The notes: generated by a model not told the origin, from the sequence alone. Shown: positions 48,463 to 59,828, counted from the first letter of the stretch. The stretch is DNA of 64,000 nucleotides from Bacteroidales bacterium (GCA_016714605.1 JADKDL010000013.1:124001-188000), one strand, 5' to 3'. Translations and numbers: made by a program.

Positions 48463-49350
48463 ATGAGAATCATAAACCCCATATACGACCAAGCCTTCAA
48501 GTACCTCATGGAGAACGAGCGTATTGCCAAAATGATTCTCTCGCTCATTATTGAAAAAGAAATAATTAGTTTGCAAACAAAACCGCAAGAGGTAAAAACA
48601 CACGACCCCAAACGTGATATTCCTCTTTCTCGTTTCGATTTCAAAGTAATTATAAAAGACATAGATAATAAGCATGTAAACGTTCTGATTGAGATTCAGA
48701 AATCTAACAAGCCAAACCCAATCATGCGGTTTCGTCGATACCTTGGCAAAAACTACATAAAACAAGAAACCTTTGTAGATTCCGATGGCAAACAAGTAAC
48801 AGAACCACTGCCCATAATTACCATTTATTTTCTTGGTTACAATCTTGCCCATTACGATACCCCTGCAATAGTGGTAAACAACGTGGTGAAAGATACGGTA
48901 AACAATTGTATCATAGACCACAAAGATAGGTTTGTAGAACTACTCACACACCCAAGTTACATATTGCAAACCGGACGATTGAGAGAAAGCCGCAAAACAC
49001 GCATAGAGAAATTTCTCGCAATTTTCGACCAGCAGTGCATAACCAACGACCGTTACATTCTCGATATTGAGGATGCCGCAGACGATAATGATATTGCCAC
49101 AATAAAAGAATACCTGCACCGCGCCACCGAAGACGAGGAAATGCTTCTAAAACTAGAATTAGAAGAAGATGTAGAAAAAGAATTCCAAACCTTGGAAAAG
49201 AATTTGGAGAAAGCTTTATTGAACGAAGCTCAAGCACAAGAAACCTTGAATACTACAATAAGAAACCTACACTCAATGAACATGCCTATTGAGCAAATAG
49301 CTTCTATTACAGGCAAAGATATTGATTTTGTGAAACAGGTGATAGGATAG
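48463..49350 (+). CDS. PD-(D/E)XK nuclease-family transposase-like protein (PDDEXK_2)
   Basis: About 295 residues from ATG 48463, beginning MRIINPIYDQAFKYLMENER, the hallmark of the PDDEXK_2 (Rpn-like) family. The core FDFKVIIKD..VNVLIEIQKS supplies the nuclease acidic and lysine residues. A C-terminal part has a coiled coil (LEEDVEKEFQTLEKNLEKAL) and a degenerate helix-turn-helix MPIEQIASITGKDIDFVKQV. Family members are mobile and abundant in Bacteroidota and promote recA-independent recombination. This copy is intact with its own promoter. No terminal inverted repeats are apparent. Confidence 0.9.
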   Translation: MRIINPIYDQAFKYLMENERIAKMILSLIIEKEIISLQTKPQEVKTHDPKRDIPLSRFDFKVIIKDIDNKHVNVLIEIQKSNKPNPIMRFRRYLGKNYIKQETFVDSDGKQVTEPLPIITIYFLGYNLAHYDTPAIVVNNVVKDTVNNCIIDHKDRFVELLTHPSYILQTGRLRESRKTRIEKFLAIFDQQCITNDRYILDIEDAADDNDIATIKEYLHRATEDEEMLLKLELEEDVEKEFQTLEKNLEKALLNEAQAQETLNTTIRNLHSMNMPIEQIASITGKDIDFVKQVIG

Positions 49351-49397
49351 GCTTAAACTACCAAAATAAACAGAAATATAGCCTCGCTCACAATATA

Positions 49398-50507
49398 TTA
49401 AAAACCGCAATATTCATATACTTTTCCGGGGTGCAACTTTACCATTCCTGCAAATTCCATATTCAGTAACATTGCCGATACCTTACTTATTGGTAGTTTA
49501 GACCTTACAGAAAGAGCATCCATGCTTAGTTTGCTCTCTTGTTTTAGGAATGAAATAAGAAACTCTTCTTCGGGGGTGAGTTCTACAAATAAGCTGCGTT
49601 GTATACTTGGTTTTGTTTTCACGCCATGTTCCCAGTTTAGAATATATTCAATATCAGAAACCGACTCAAACAAGTGAGCTTTATTCTGTTTTATAAGGTT
49701 ATTGCAGCCCAAAGAGTAATTATCGGTAACTTTGCCGGGTAGTGCAAAAACATCTCTATTGTAGTTATTTGCATATTCTGCTGTAAGCAGAGCTCCTCCT
49801 TTTTTTGCCGATTCTATTACAATTGTTGCATCTGCCATGCCAGCAATAATTCTGTTTCGGGTTACAAAATTAAATTTGTCAAGTGGCGATGTTGAGTGAA
49901 ATTCAGATACCAAACAACCTTTTGCTTCAATTGCTTTGGCTAATAATTTATGATCGGCCGGATATACCTTATCAAGTGAATGTCCTACAACTGCAATTGT
50001 ATTCAAATTGCAATCTAATGCATATTTATGTGCGCAATAATCTACACCATAAGCCAGACCGCTAATTATTACCGGATTGTGTTTTTGCAGTCCTTCTATT
50101 AGTTTTTTGCATTGTTCTTTGCCATAGCTGCTTGCGTTTCGGGTGCCAACTATGCTTATTATCTTTTCTGATTCTAGTGAATGCACTCCTTTTTTGTATA
50201 ACAGTATTGGTGCATCTTCGCAGTGTTTCATTCGTTCCGGATAGTCTTTATCTAAATAGCAGAGTGCATTTATGTTGTGTTTTTCCATAAATTCAATCTC
50301 TTTTTCTGCCAAAGCTTGATACTTCTCATCTTTGAGCGATGCAATTACTGTTTTTGATAGGCGCGGCACAGTTTCCTGCAACGTATTTGTTTGAAGAAAT
50401 ACGTTTTCAATAGTTCCTGCATAAGCAATAAGTTTCTTTGCAGTAGTTATACCTATGCCGGGTATTATACTGAGAGCGATAAGATATCTGAGTCTGTTTT
50501 TTTCCAT
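49398..50507 (-). CDS. dprA: DNA processing protein DprA
   Basis: About 369 residues from ATG 50507 (MEKNRLRYLIALSIIPGIG). Starting at the ATG at 50531 would put the first codons inside a terminator hairpin (50510-50535), so the shorter start is preferred. It has an N-terminal SAM-like domain, Rossmann-fold motifs SIVGTRNASSYG, SGLAYGVDYCAHKYAL and VVGHSLDKVYPADH, and a C-terminal winged-helix domain (FLKQESKLSMDALSVRSKLP). DprA loads RecA onto incoming single-stranded DNA in transformation. Confidence 0.95.
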   Translation of the reverse strand: MEKNRLRYLIALSIIPGIGITTAKKLIAYAGTIENVFLQTNTLQETVPRLSKTVIASLKDEKYQALAEKEIEFMEKHNINALCYLDKDYPERMKHCEDAPILLYKKGVHSLESEKIISIVGTRNASSYGKEQCKKLIEGLQKHNPVIISGLAYGVDYCAHKYALDCNLNTIAVVGHSLDKVYPADHKLLAKAIEAKGCLVSEFHSTSPLDKFNFVTRNRIIAGMADATIVIESAKKGGALLTAEYANNYNRDVFALPGKVTDNYSLGCNNLIKQNKAHLFESVSDIEYILNWEHGVKTKPSIQRSLFVELTPEEEFLISFLKQESKLSMDALSVRSKLPISKVSAMLLNMEFAGMVKLHPGKVYEYCGF

Positions 50508-50508
50508 A

Positions 50509-50535
50509 AAAAAAGCCATGCATTTTAGCATGGCT
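50509..50535 (-). terminator. Intrinsic terminator upstream of dprA
   Basis: Stem GCCATGC / GCATGGC with loop TAAAAT, then T7, directly before the dprA ATG. It ends transcription of the lipoprotein gene at 50558. Confidence 0.8.
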
Positions 50536-50557
50536 CAAATATATCTAATTTGTTATA

Positions 50558-51568
50558 CTATTGCAAATATAATACGAATGGAATTTTCTTAGAAATCTCT
50601 TCGTCTCCTTTGTAGTTTGATGATGTAAATACTCTTACCGGAGCTATTTGTTTTACTTTTTTATAAATTCTCATATCGGTAGTGTCTAAGTACCAGTCTT
50701 CTATGAAGATAACAGTAGTTATTTCCATAGGGTCGAAGTTATTGGTTGATACAACGGTATCTGTTACTGTACCATTTTCGTCTTCAACGTAATACTCTTC
50801 TGTTGATTCGCCTAGATTTTCTCTTACCTTTTTCTCATTTAGTTTTGTCTTGTCAAAATAATCATAAACATCTTTGTTTTCTTTAACTGCTCTGTTTATC
50901 AATATTTCTACAAATCTATTTACGCTCAAACTCTCTAGCCAGTGGGGTGTTGTACCGTTATAAAGGTTAAATTCATAACTGATGTCTGAACCTATAAGCA
51001 TCATATTCTCAAAAGGTTTGTTTGGTGTTTTTTCAAAATTGTACCAAAAATGAAGTTTTTTAATTTGGTCGGTTTTTAGAGTATCAGAATCTTTATAAAA
51101 AATGCTTATAGGCGCATATTTTAATACTTCTTTTTTCATAGAAAATGTTTCTTCATCGAAAAACCATCTTTCATTCATCACCAATCGTTGCAGATTCTTC
51201 TTATTGAAATTTACATTTTTTATAATTTGTTGGTCAGTGCCTGTATTGGTATCAAAGGCAAAAACGGTATCTTGGTAAGTACCTATTTGTCTATTAATTT
51301 CTTCTAGAGAAAGTTTAGATTGATTATCGAACGCACTTGTTACTGCTATTTTTCCATTTAGTGTGTTTGTTACAAGGAAATTAACAAAAGTATCAACTTC
51401 CATTGATTTGAATATGGTTTGATTGGTAACGATCATGTTATGTTCGTAGGTTACCAATACCTCACTTGGTATAAGTGCGTTTTTGTTTTGATTACTTTCG
51501 CTTTTTTGCTGATTTTGGCATGACGCAATAATCAAAAGCATTGGCAGTAGGTAAAATAATATCCTCAT
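50558..51568 (-). CDS. Lipoprotein with two GldN-like modules
   Basis: A 336-residue lipoprotein (signal LLPMLLIIASC, lipidation at the first cysteine). The body contains two similar segments, ERWFFDEETFSMKKEVLKYA (about 133-152) and EDWYLDTTDMRIYKKVKQIA (about 294-313), each followed by P-I/V-x-x-F. This WFFD..M..E/R...APV pattern is that of the gliding and type IX secretion protein GldN. I therefore call it GldN-like, a periplasmic or outer-membrane-associated part; no gldKLM is in the window, so it may be a paralogue with another role. Confidence 0.55.
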   Translation of the reverse strand: MRILFYLLPMLLIIASCQNQQKSESNQNKNALIPSEVLVTYEHNMIVTNQTIFKSMEVDTFVNFLVTNTLNGKIAVTSAFDNQSKLSLEEINRQIGTYQDTVFAFDTNTGTDQQIIKNVNFNKKNLQRLVMNERWFFDEETFSMKKEVLKYAPISIFYKDSDTLKTDQIKKLHFWYNFEKTPNKPFENMMLIGSDISYEFNLYNGTTPHWLESLSVNRFVEILINRAVKENKDVYDYFDKTKLNEKKVRENLGESTEEYYVEDENGTVTDTVVSTNNFDPMEITTVIFIEDWYLDTTDMRIYKKVKQIAPVRVFTSSNYKGDEEISKKIPFVLYLQ

Positions 51569-51757
51569 CAGTTTTATTTTTTTAATTACAATCTTGTTTT
51601 CATAACCAACTTCTATAGTTAAATATTATAGAAATAGAAGTGTTTATCTTGAATATTTAATTACTAAAAAGTTATTTAGATTTTTTTAATCTCTTTTTAT
51701 AAGAAATTTCAAATATCATTTTACAAGTATAAGAAAAAAATGTAAAAACGTAATGTT

Positions 51758-52231
51758 TTATACACTTTTAAATTTGTCGAGCGAACTGGTAATTGCAAAA
51801 AGTTCTGAATCGTTGAGTGAATTTACGCTTATTGGAGGAAAAGCAACAGGTTTGTTACTTTTAAGTTGTTTTAGATAGAGATATTTCACGAAGCCATTTT
51901 TTTTAATTTCATAGCTATAAAATTCATGTTGCGGTATTTCTATGGCTCTACAATTTTTTGCGAACATTCTTATGTGGTAAAATCGAAATAATAGTTTCCC
52001 ATTTATATCGGCAAAATAAATGAAATATAGTTTTTTTGCATTTCTAATGATATTATATACAATATAAATAACAGCTAATAAGCCTATTAAAACATGTTTT
52101 CCGTAACCGTCGGCAATTGTGTTTAAGGAATCGATAAAGGTTACTATTACAATACTTGCAGCAAACAGTACCATAATAATGAGTCTTGTAAATTTGTTTT
52201 TAGCTGCATGTTTTTTGTTCTGGAAAATCAT
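51758..52231 (-). CDS. Small membrane protein with PH-like domain
   Basis: A 157-residue protein with two membrane helices at the N-terminus (LIIMVLFAASIVIVTFI and HVLIGLLAVIYIVYNII), followed by a soluble domain of about 90 residues with PH/bPH-like beta pattern (KLYFIYFADINGKLLFRFYH). I do not recognise a named family and assign no function. Confidence 0.65.
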   Translation of the reverse strand: MIFQNKKHAAKNKFTRLIIMVLFAASIVIVTFIDSLNTIADGYGKHVLIGLLAVIYIVYNIIRNAKKLYFIYFADINGKLLFRFYHIRMFAKNCRAIEIPQHEFYSYEIKKNGFVKYLYLKQLKSNKPVAFPPISVNSLNDSELFAITSSLDKFKSV

Positions 52232-52279
52232 AGTTAATCTGTTTATTAGCTGTTTTTGAAAGTTAAAATTGTGAAATTA

Positions 52280-52911
52280 CTAAAATTTAAATGAAAAACC
52301 GAATGTCATACCCGGATGGCTATTAATATCAAATTCTGTGTAGAACCCTGCCACTTTAGAGAAGTTTATTCTGCAACCTAACAGCACACCACCTACAGCT
52401 GTAGCTGCCGGATTTGATCTTGTTTGCGGGTTAGAGCGGTAATAATTATTTTGAAAACGTACTGCTACTCCAAAATAAGGTCCTGCATAGACATCAAATA
52501 TTGAGAAAAACGGTTCTTTGGTCATAGAGTAAAAATCAAATGATAAAATGCTCTAAACTGATTGCTTAATACCGCAGCTCCGTAACCTTGGTAATCCCAA
52601 TTAGAAGGGAATTGCTCTTGGGTCATGACATCGAACAAACTTGATTCGCCACCAACACCTATGTAACCAATACCTAATTTTTTTGTAACACCTACTTCAT
52701 AAGCAAATACAAATTTGGGATAGGTAAGTGCAGACTCTGCATTTTTGGAATATAATGGATAACCTGCACCAAATGGAGCTACAATACCAATATTGATAAT
52801 TTTTGTGCCTTTTACAAATGGTGCACCACTTTGTGTTTGGGACTTTTGCGCAAAACTTATTGTACTTAATAAGCTTAATGCTAATAAAATTGAAAAAACT
52901 TTTGTCTTCAT
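52280..52911 (-). CDS. Outer-membrane beta-barrel protein, one apparent frameshift
   Basis: The first frame (52522-52911) starts with a signal peptide (MKTKVFSILLALSLLSTISF) followed by beta-strand-rich sequence (IINIGIVAPFGAGYPLY), and breaks at FYHLIFTL. One T added in the CATTTG run near 52539 restores FYHFDFYSMTKEPFFSIFDV and joins the second frame, ending FGFSFKF with a terminal aromatic residue typical of outer-membrane barrels. The restored length is 210 codons. The exact function is unknown. Confidence 0.75.
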
Positions 52912-53429
52912 TTGTTTATTTTTTAAGTTTTAAGTTGTTAGACATATCGCATTTTTAAGAAAACTAAAATTTTCCACAAAAATTGTTACATATAACAGAG
53001 TAATTTTTATGTTTATTACCATAATTTATTAAATTTTCGTTTCTATCAAATTATCGACCAAAATTTTGATATGAAAAACTAAATCTTTTTTTATATTTAT
53101 TTTTATCTACATCTATTCCTATTACAAATATATGAAACATTAATGAGAGAGCAAGATTCGTTTAGTAAAATGATGTTACATAATTATTTGAATAAAAATT
53201 ATGTAAGTAAAAGTATATCAAGGTGTTATATAAATAGTAATAGAAAATACCTATCTTTGATTTTTCAAAACACGAAAACTAAATGAGCTGAATATTTATT
53301 TCCAATATTTTACATTAGTACGTAATGACATAATTTTAATTTCAAATATTTCATACAGCTATTAGGAGTTTTTTGAAATTTGAATTTACTTTACACTTTA
53401 AAATTGTTCAAACCTTTTATTGTTTTTTT
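52912..53429. other. 518-bp gene-free region
   Basis: AT-rich spacer between divergent genes. I see no RNA gene, hairpin or repeat of note in it; promoters for both sides are expected but I could not fix one with confidence. Confidence 0.4.
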
Positions 53430-54662
53430 ATGCAAAAAAAATATCAATGGGCGTCTTTGTTTGTAACCAATTTCTTGGGGGTACTGAACAATAATTTTCT
53501 AAGAAATTTATTTGTTTTTGTCAGCGTAAGTGTTTTGGCATTGAAAGACAAAGAGTTAATGGTAACCCTTGCAGCTGGTCTGTATGTTTTGCCATATATC
53601 TTTTTTTCTCCACTGGGAGGTCGATTGGCTAAGGCACATCGTAAGAGCGATATACTTTTTTGGACCAAAATGGCAGAATTATTTATATTCATACTTGCAT
53701 GTTTTGCATTTTATCTACGTTCGGTTGAGCTTATTTTATTTTGTGTTTTTGGGGTTGGACTTACCAGTACTTTGTTTTCTCCGAGCAAGTACGGTCTCAT
53801 TAGAGATATTGGTGGAGAAGCCGGACTTTCTTTTGGTACCGGCACGCTTGAGATGATGACTTTTTTTGGCGTGCTTTTGGGTAGTTTCGTTGCAGGAATC
53901 ATTGCCGACAACTATACACTTATGCTTTTTATGATGTTTTTGTTGCCTGTAGCAATAGCCCAAGTTTTTTCTGCGAGAATGCTTAAAAATATTCAGGAAA
54001 CTGCTCCTATGAAAGATGTAAAAGAATCTATAAATCCTATTACATTTCTCGTAAAATCGGTAAAATGGGCAGGCTCTATACCTTCTGCAAATGTTATAAT
54101 TGCCGCTTTGGCAGTATTTTGGATGTCGGGTAATTTTATTCAGATGAATATATTGATGCACTGCGACTCTTATTTGAATATGGATAATACCCAAACCGGA
54201 TTGATGATGATTGTTTCTGCTGTAGGTATTGGAGTTGGTAGTTTTTTAACAGGACTTCTATCAGGCAAAAAAATAGAACTGGGTTTTACTCCAATAGGAG
54301 CAATTGGCATGATGGTATGTTTACTTATTTTGTACTTTGCTCGTCCCGTGGGGTATTCCTTTTCGGTACTTATTTTTCTCACATCGTTTTTCAGCAGTGT
54401 GTATATGGTGCCGTTGAGTGCATGGGTTCAACATAGTGTCGATGGACGTTTGCAGGGCGATATGTTGGCATATTCAAACTTTACAATTTTCCTATTTATT
54501 TTAATTTCAGCAGGTATATATGCTCCAGTTGTAAAATTTGCTGACACACACACTATTTGGTTGTTGTTGTTTGTAATTATAGCATTTATTTTGGTTATAT
54601 TGCTCACAAAAGTAAAAGGTACATGGAAGCGCACACTTTCTGTATTGTCAGGTAGAAAGTAA
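53430..54662 (+). CDS. MFS transporter, LplT-like lysophospholipid transporter
   Basis: About 410 residues from ATG 53430 (MQKKYQWASLFVTNFLGVLN). An upstream TTG start would add 19 unlikely residues. It has about twelve membrane helices and the early motifs FLGVLNNNFLRN and SPLGGRLAKAHRKSD, as in the LplT branch of the MFS, which flips lysophospholipid to the cytoplasmic leaflet for re-acylation by Aas. An Aas-like fusion is encoded 2.5 kb downstream on the same strand (57202-59828), which supports this reading. Confidence 0.8.
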   Translation: MQKKYQWASLFVTNFLGVLNNNFLRNLFVFVSVSVLALKDKELMVTLAAGLYVLPYIFFSPLGGRLAKAHRKSDILFWTKMAELFIFILACFAFYLRSVELILFCVFGVGLTSTLFSPSKYGLIRDIGGEAGLSFGTGTLEMMTFFGVLLGSFVAGIIADNYTLMLFMMFLLPVAIAQVFSARMLKNIQETAPMKDVKESINPITFLVKSVKWAGSIPSANVIIAALAVFWMSGNFIQMNILMHCDSYLNMDNTQTGLMMIVSAVGIGVGSFLTGLLSGKKIELGFTPIGAIGMMVCLLILYFARPVGYSFSVLIFLTSFFSSVYMVPLSAWVQHSVDGRLQGDMLAYSNFTIFLFILISAGIYAPVVKFADTHTIWLLLFVIIAFILVILLTKVKGTWKRTLSVLSGRK

Positions 54663-54796
54663 TAAAAAAGCCAATTTGCTGAATTTTGGTTGTACATAAA
54701 AAAAAGATGATTATTATCTTTTTTATGTGTATTTTCTACTATATTTAATGATTGTATTTTTAATAAAAGAAATTAACAATAAAACAAAGGTAGCAA

Positions 54797-55483
54797 ATGA
54801 GAAATGAGTATTTTAGAAAATATTTTCTGGAACGTAGTTTTGATAATGTTAATAAATTTAAGTCTCATGGGCCATTAATCACAATAGCACGTGATTTTGG
54901 TTGTTATTCAAGTCAAATTGCCGATTTGCTTGCCAGTAGATTAAATCAAGAATCTAAAACAGACAATAAATGGCTTTGGTTAAGTAACGAAATACTTACC
55001 GAAGCTGCTCAAAGTCTTGAAGTTGAGCCTGCAAAAATTGCTCATATTTTTGGAGCCGAAGAGCGACCGTTTATTCAGGAAATTATTGAATCATTGTCTA
55101 CAAAGAAATATGTATGCGATGAAAATATTAAAAAAACAATTGTACGAATTGTTCAAAAATATGCAGAACAAGGCAATGTTATTATTGTAGGAAGAGCGAG
55201 TTCTGCCATTACTCAGCACATAAAACAAGCTATTCATGTTAAGTTTATAGCACCGGTAGATTGGCGAGTAAAACAGATTCAACAAAGATTTGATTTGTCT
55301 GACATTGAAGCTAGAAAAAAACTACAAGCAGTTGATGAACGTCGTAGAGTTTTTATGAGCTATTACGGTGGCGATAAGCATGATAGCGATTTGTATGATG
55401 TTGTCTTTAATCGCTCTAGAATGAGTGAAGAAGAGATTGTTGAATCAATAATCAGTTTATCAAAAATGAAGAAGTTGATTTAG
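54797..55483 (+). CDS. Cytidylate-kinase-like protein
   Basis: A 228-residue member of the cytidylate-kinase-like family (PF13189). The N-terminal GPLITIARDFGCYSSQIADL replaces the Walker A loop, and the core contains EQGNVIIVGRASSAITQ and KQIQQRFDLSDIEARKK with RRRVFMSYYGG. Members have uncertain substrates; the P-loop lacks the usual GxxGxGK(S/T), so kinase activity is not assured. It lies between the LplT-like and Aas-like genes. Confidence 0.85.
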   Translation: MRNEYFRKYFLERSFDNVNKFKSHGPLITIARDFGCYSSQIADLLASRLNQESKTDNKWLWLSNEILTEAAQSLEVEPAKIAHIFGAEERPFIQEIIESLSTKKYVCDENIKKTIVRIVQKYAEQGNVIIVGRASSAITQHIKQAIHVKFIAPVDWRVKQIQQRFDLSDIEARKKLQAVDERRRVFMSYYGGDKHDSDLYDVVFNRSRMSEEEIVESIISLSKMKKLI

Positions 55484-55751
55484 TTAATATTTAATTGAAT
55501 ATAAGGTAATAAGGCTGCAAAAATAAAGGTTTTATTATACTACTAAGGTTTTAAAAATTATACAAAACTATATGACGAAAAAAAACCTTATCTTTTGGTT
55601 CAACCTTAGTAGAAATGTAAAAAATTGAACTACTAAACCTTATTACCTTATTGATTATCATTATGATGTATAGATATTCCAACTTAAACGATATTAATTT
55701 TTAATTGCAAAATATGTGAGTTTGTTGTAATGCACAGAATAAAATTAATAA

Positions 55752-57103
55752 ATGAAGACACAGAATAAAATTTTACTAATTACATTTTTAATTATTTCTA
55801 CAAGTGCATTTCGTTTATCAGCTCAATATGAGTCTGTTGTTCATAGAAATATTCCTGTAATTCTGCAACGAACCATAGCTCTGCAAGGGAGTTTAGTCTC
55901 AACCGTAGCAGGGGCTTCAAGAGTTACAATTCCATTCGTTTTACCGCCCAATACTGTAGCTTGGTATTACAGTTTCAGTACAAATAATGCAAAGCAAAAC
56001 AATACCAATAAACCCTTGAATTTAAATGGGCAGTTGAATGATTATTTTTCTCGTAACCGTCAGCATTCAAATGAATTGCGAAGTGCTTTAAATGTTCCTT
56101 TTGGAGCTAACAGTATAGATGTTTATCTGCTTGATTCCATTAATCAGAATATATTTTTAGGTAAAAATGCAGCTCCAAACACTTCATTTGCATTTATCAA
56201 TGAAGGTACCGTAAAGCAGTTGAAACAAGCTGTTGTAATGGTTAATGGTATTAAATCAGGAAAATGGGCATTAGGTATTAGCAATCCAGCTCCTTTGATT
56301 CCGGTTATACTGAATATTGAAATAATAGCTATAGTAGAGGAAACCATTTGGGTAGATGAATGACCACATTTCAGCTTGATAGGTTTAAAACCAACTGCTT
56401 GAAAGGTTTTATAACCAATAATGCAGGTCAAAACGAGGTCTGCAATTGTATGGTTGAAACAATTCAGTATAATTTCCCTCCCTCGGTTTGGAACGCAATG
56501 AGCAAATTGAGCCGAAACTCAACTTGGGATGAAGTATTAAATAACTGTTATATATCAACCAATAATCTCGCGCTTAGAGATGCCGAACAAGCACTTAAAG
56601 AAGCAATGCAGAAAGAGCAAGCATATATAAACAGTAGGGTAGAGCAGATAAATCAAATAGTGAAAAATGCAAAAGCCGCTGCACTATTGAATAATTACAC
56701 AGAAGCTCGAGTACTGCAAATAGAAGCAATTGATGCTGTTTTGTCAGAAAAGAGAATAACCGATTATTATGGTACAGCATGGTTAGCTGATGCTTATAAT
56801 AATCTAGCATGGTGGTCTTTGCTCAATAAAGATGTAGATATTGTCGGAGAATACCTGCAAAAGGGTTTCTCATATAATAGCAGCAATATGTATTTACGCG
56901 GTAATTTAGGCCTATATAACTTGATAAAAGGCAATTATGCAGAAGCCGAACAAGCATTTACCTACTACAAAAGAAAAGCAAAATACCCCGACGGTAGCAA
57001 GTGGGTAAACGTGGTAGCAGAAGATCTTAAACTAATGGAAGCAAAAGGCCTTGGAAACAAAGATTTTGCAAGAATCAGAACGCTACTGAAGATTAAGATG
57101 TAA
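55752..57103 (+). CDS. Secreted protein with C-terminal TPR part, probably one gene split by a frameshift
   Basis: Two frames overlap by four bases (ATGA at 56360-56363). The first (55752-56363) has a signal peptide and a beta-rich domain ending IVEETIWVDE; the second (56360-57103) begins TTFQLDRFKTNCLKGF and has conserved cysteines (NEVCNCMVETIQYNFPP) and TPR-like repeats at the end. Adding one G at the TGACC (giving TGGACC, DEWTTFQ) joins them into 450 codons. This fits the window-wide pattern of indels, but two overlapping genes cannot be excluded. Function unknown; secreted. Confidence 0.6.
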
Positions 57104-57201
57104 AGATTTTAATAGCAAAAATTTATTTTATTTATAGTAAGATATTATACTCTGTGTTGTTCATATTTCATTCAAAAACTTAAAACATCAAACCCAAATA
57201 C

Positions 57202-59828
57202 ATGAAGATACTATTAGCAATTTATCGTTTTTTTTTAGTTCTCAGATATAAAGTAGAACTAGAGGGTGTAAATGTATTGCAAACCCCACGAGCTAAGTTT
57301 ATTTTGCTAACCATCAGGCACTTGTAGATCCTCAGTTATTGGTTACACCTTGCTAAGTATATAAAAGTAGTTCCGGTAGTTACCGAGTCGTTTTATAAAA
57401 TACCGGTACTTAATTCATTTTTAAAGAAAATGGGTGCTGTTCCGGTAAGCGATTTATCTGCCGGAAGTAGAGATGTAAAGGTGCTTAATACAATCTCCGA
57501 AAATGTGTATAAAGCGTTCACCGAGAAAAGAAATGTGCTATTATATCCATCAGGTCAGATTGCCGGGCAGGGTTATGAGAAAATTTTCAATAAAAAGAGC
57601 GCGTTTCTCGTTTGCAGAGACTTACCTACCGATGTGCAGGTTATAGCAGTGCGTATCACTGGCTTATGGGGTAGTATGTGGTCTAGAGCATGGGTGGGCG
57701 ATTCTCCTCCGTTTTTTCCTACGTTCCTGAGGGCTATCTTTATGGTATTTGCCAACTTGCTGTTTTTTCTACCAAGACGTAAAGTCACCATAGAATTTAT
57801 AGATGTGAGCAAAGAGGCTAGAAAATATGCACTTGCATCGATCAAAGATTTTAATTCTTATCTGGAATCCATCTATAATGAGAAAGGAGAAGAACCGGTT
57901 TTGTTTTTGAAACACTACTTTTTTGCACCTATGCTCAAACGAAATTTGCCGCCCAGTATTAAAGGTTCAGTAGCCGATTTATTGAATGCTAACGAGCAGA
58001 TTTATACTGAAATACCAAGTGATGTATTGCAGAAAGTTACCGAAATTGTTAAAAATAAGGCAGGTATTGGTAGTAAGGAAATAGGTGCAAATTCTAACTT
58101 AAATTTCGATTGTAGTGTAGATTCGCTTATGTTGGTAGATATTATCGAAGATATTGAAAAACAATTTACTATAAAAGCAGACATAAGTGAGAATAATATA
58201 AAACAGTAGGCGATTTATGTTTTGTTGCACTGAATAAAAAGGTAGAACATGAGGTACTCAAAGCAGCTACGATTGTTACTTGTGAAGCTCCATTGAAACG
58301 CATTTTTATTCCGGCAGAAGGTACAATAGCCGAGATTTTGGTAAAGACTTTTTCTGAACATCCCAAAGAAACATTTTCTTATGATAAAATGATAGGTACA
58401 ACCACACGTAAACAGTTTTTGTTGAAAGCTATGGTTGTATCAAAAATTATAAAACAGGAGGTTGACGATAAATATGTAGGAATTATGTTGCCTGCTCTAC
58501 AAAGTACTACCTTGTTGGTAGCAGCTACGTATCTTGCAGGAAAAATTCCGGTTATGCTCAATTGGACCGTAGGACCCAAACTCATAGAGCATTGTGTAGA
58601 ATCGGTTGGTGTAAAGAAAATACTCACCGCTAAGTCGTTTGCCGATAAAGTTGCCGACCAATTACCTGAAAGTGTAAAACAGAAATGTGTGTTTTTTGAA
58701 GAGAAAGTGAAAACCCTTTCTACAACTACGAAGCTTAAAGGATTGTTTGCATACTTTACCAAATCTCTACCTAAAACAAAATCTACCGATGTGGCTGTGG
58801 TTTTGTTTACCTCCGGTAGCGAGTCATTGCCTAAAGCAGTGAAACTCACACATAAAAATGTACTTACTAATTTGCATGGAGCATTTAGTCATATTTCGCT
58901 CAATACCGATGTGGTTATGTTGAGTTTTTTGCCACCGTTTCATAGTTTTGGTTTTACGGTTTGCACTATTTTACCACTTACTACCGCAGTTAAAACCGCC
59001 TACACACCCGACCCAACAAATGGGAGAGAGGTCTTGAAAATTCTTAACCATACGAATGCAAATACACTTTTAGGCACACCTACATTTTTGAAATTATTAT
59101 TAGCCGTTGCGCAAAATAATGAATTGAAAAATGTAAGATTAGTAATATCAGGAGCAGAAAGTCTTCAGCAAGTTATTGCCGAGCAGTTTAAGTTGAAAGC
59201 AAGTCCTGAGCTTAAAATGTTGGAAGGATATGGTATAACCGAGTGTTCACCAGTGCTTACACTCAATCCGCTTGAAAAACAAAAAGTTGGAAGTGTAGGT
59301 ACGTTTGTAAAAGGGGTAGATTTTCTAATTACTACTATAGATACATATACTCCTGTAGCTGTTGGTAGCGAAGGTATGATTTTGGTACGCGGAGGAAATA
59401 TCTTCTCCGGCTATGAAGACAAAAACTTAGCTTCACCTTTTGTAACAGTAAATGGGATAGAATATTACAAAACAGGCGATTTGGGTTATGTAGATACAGA
59501 AGGCTACCTATTTATTACGGGCAGATTGAAACGATTTATTAAAATAGCAGGCGAAATGATAAGTCTGCCGGCAATTGAAAACGTACTGTTGAATAAATAT
59601 GGAAAGTCTGATAGTCTTGTGCTTGCAGTAGAAGGAAAAGATACCATTGAAGTACCGCAAATAGTGTTGTTTTCAGTTACACAGATTGAAGTAAATGAGG
59701 CAAATGAAGCATTGAAGCAAGCAGGATTTTCTTCATTGGTTAAAATCCATAAAAACATTATAGTATCCGAAATACCACTTTTAGGAACCGGAAAAACCGA
59801 TTATAAAGTATTAAAAGCAATGATATAA
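57202..59828 (+). CDS. Fusion of 1-acyl-glycerophosphate acyltransferase, acyl carrier protein and AMP-dependent ligase
   Basis: Three apparent frameshifts divide it (T missing near 57300, an extra C near 57350, an A missing near 58205); corrected length is 875 codons. Domain order: acyltransferase with ANHQALVDPQ and YPSGQIAGQGYEKIF; an acyl carrier domain with VDSLMLVDIIEDIEKQF (phosphopantetheine serine in DSL) around residue 305; then acyl-ACP synthetase of the AMP-binding superfamily with FTSGSESLPKAVKLTHKN, EGYGITECSPV and YKTGDLGYVDTEGYLFITGR. This resembles Aas, which re-acylates lysophospholipid, but with its own carrier domain. An LplT-like transporter upstream matches this role. 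No stop near 57429 belongs to a real gene end. Confidence 0.82.
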
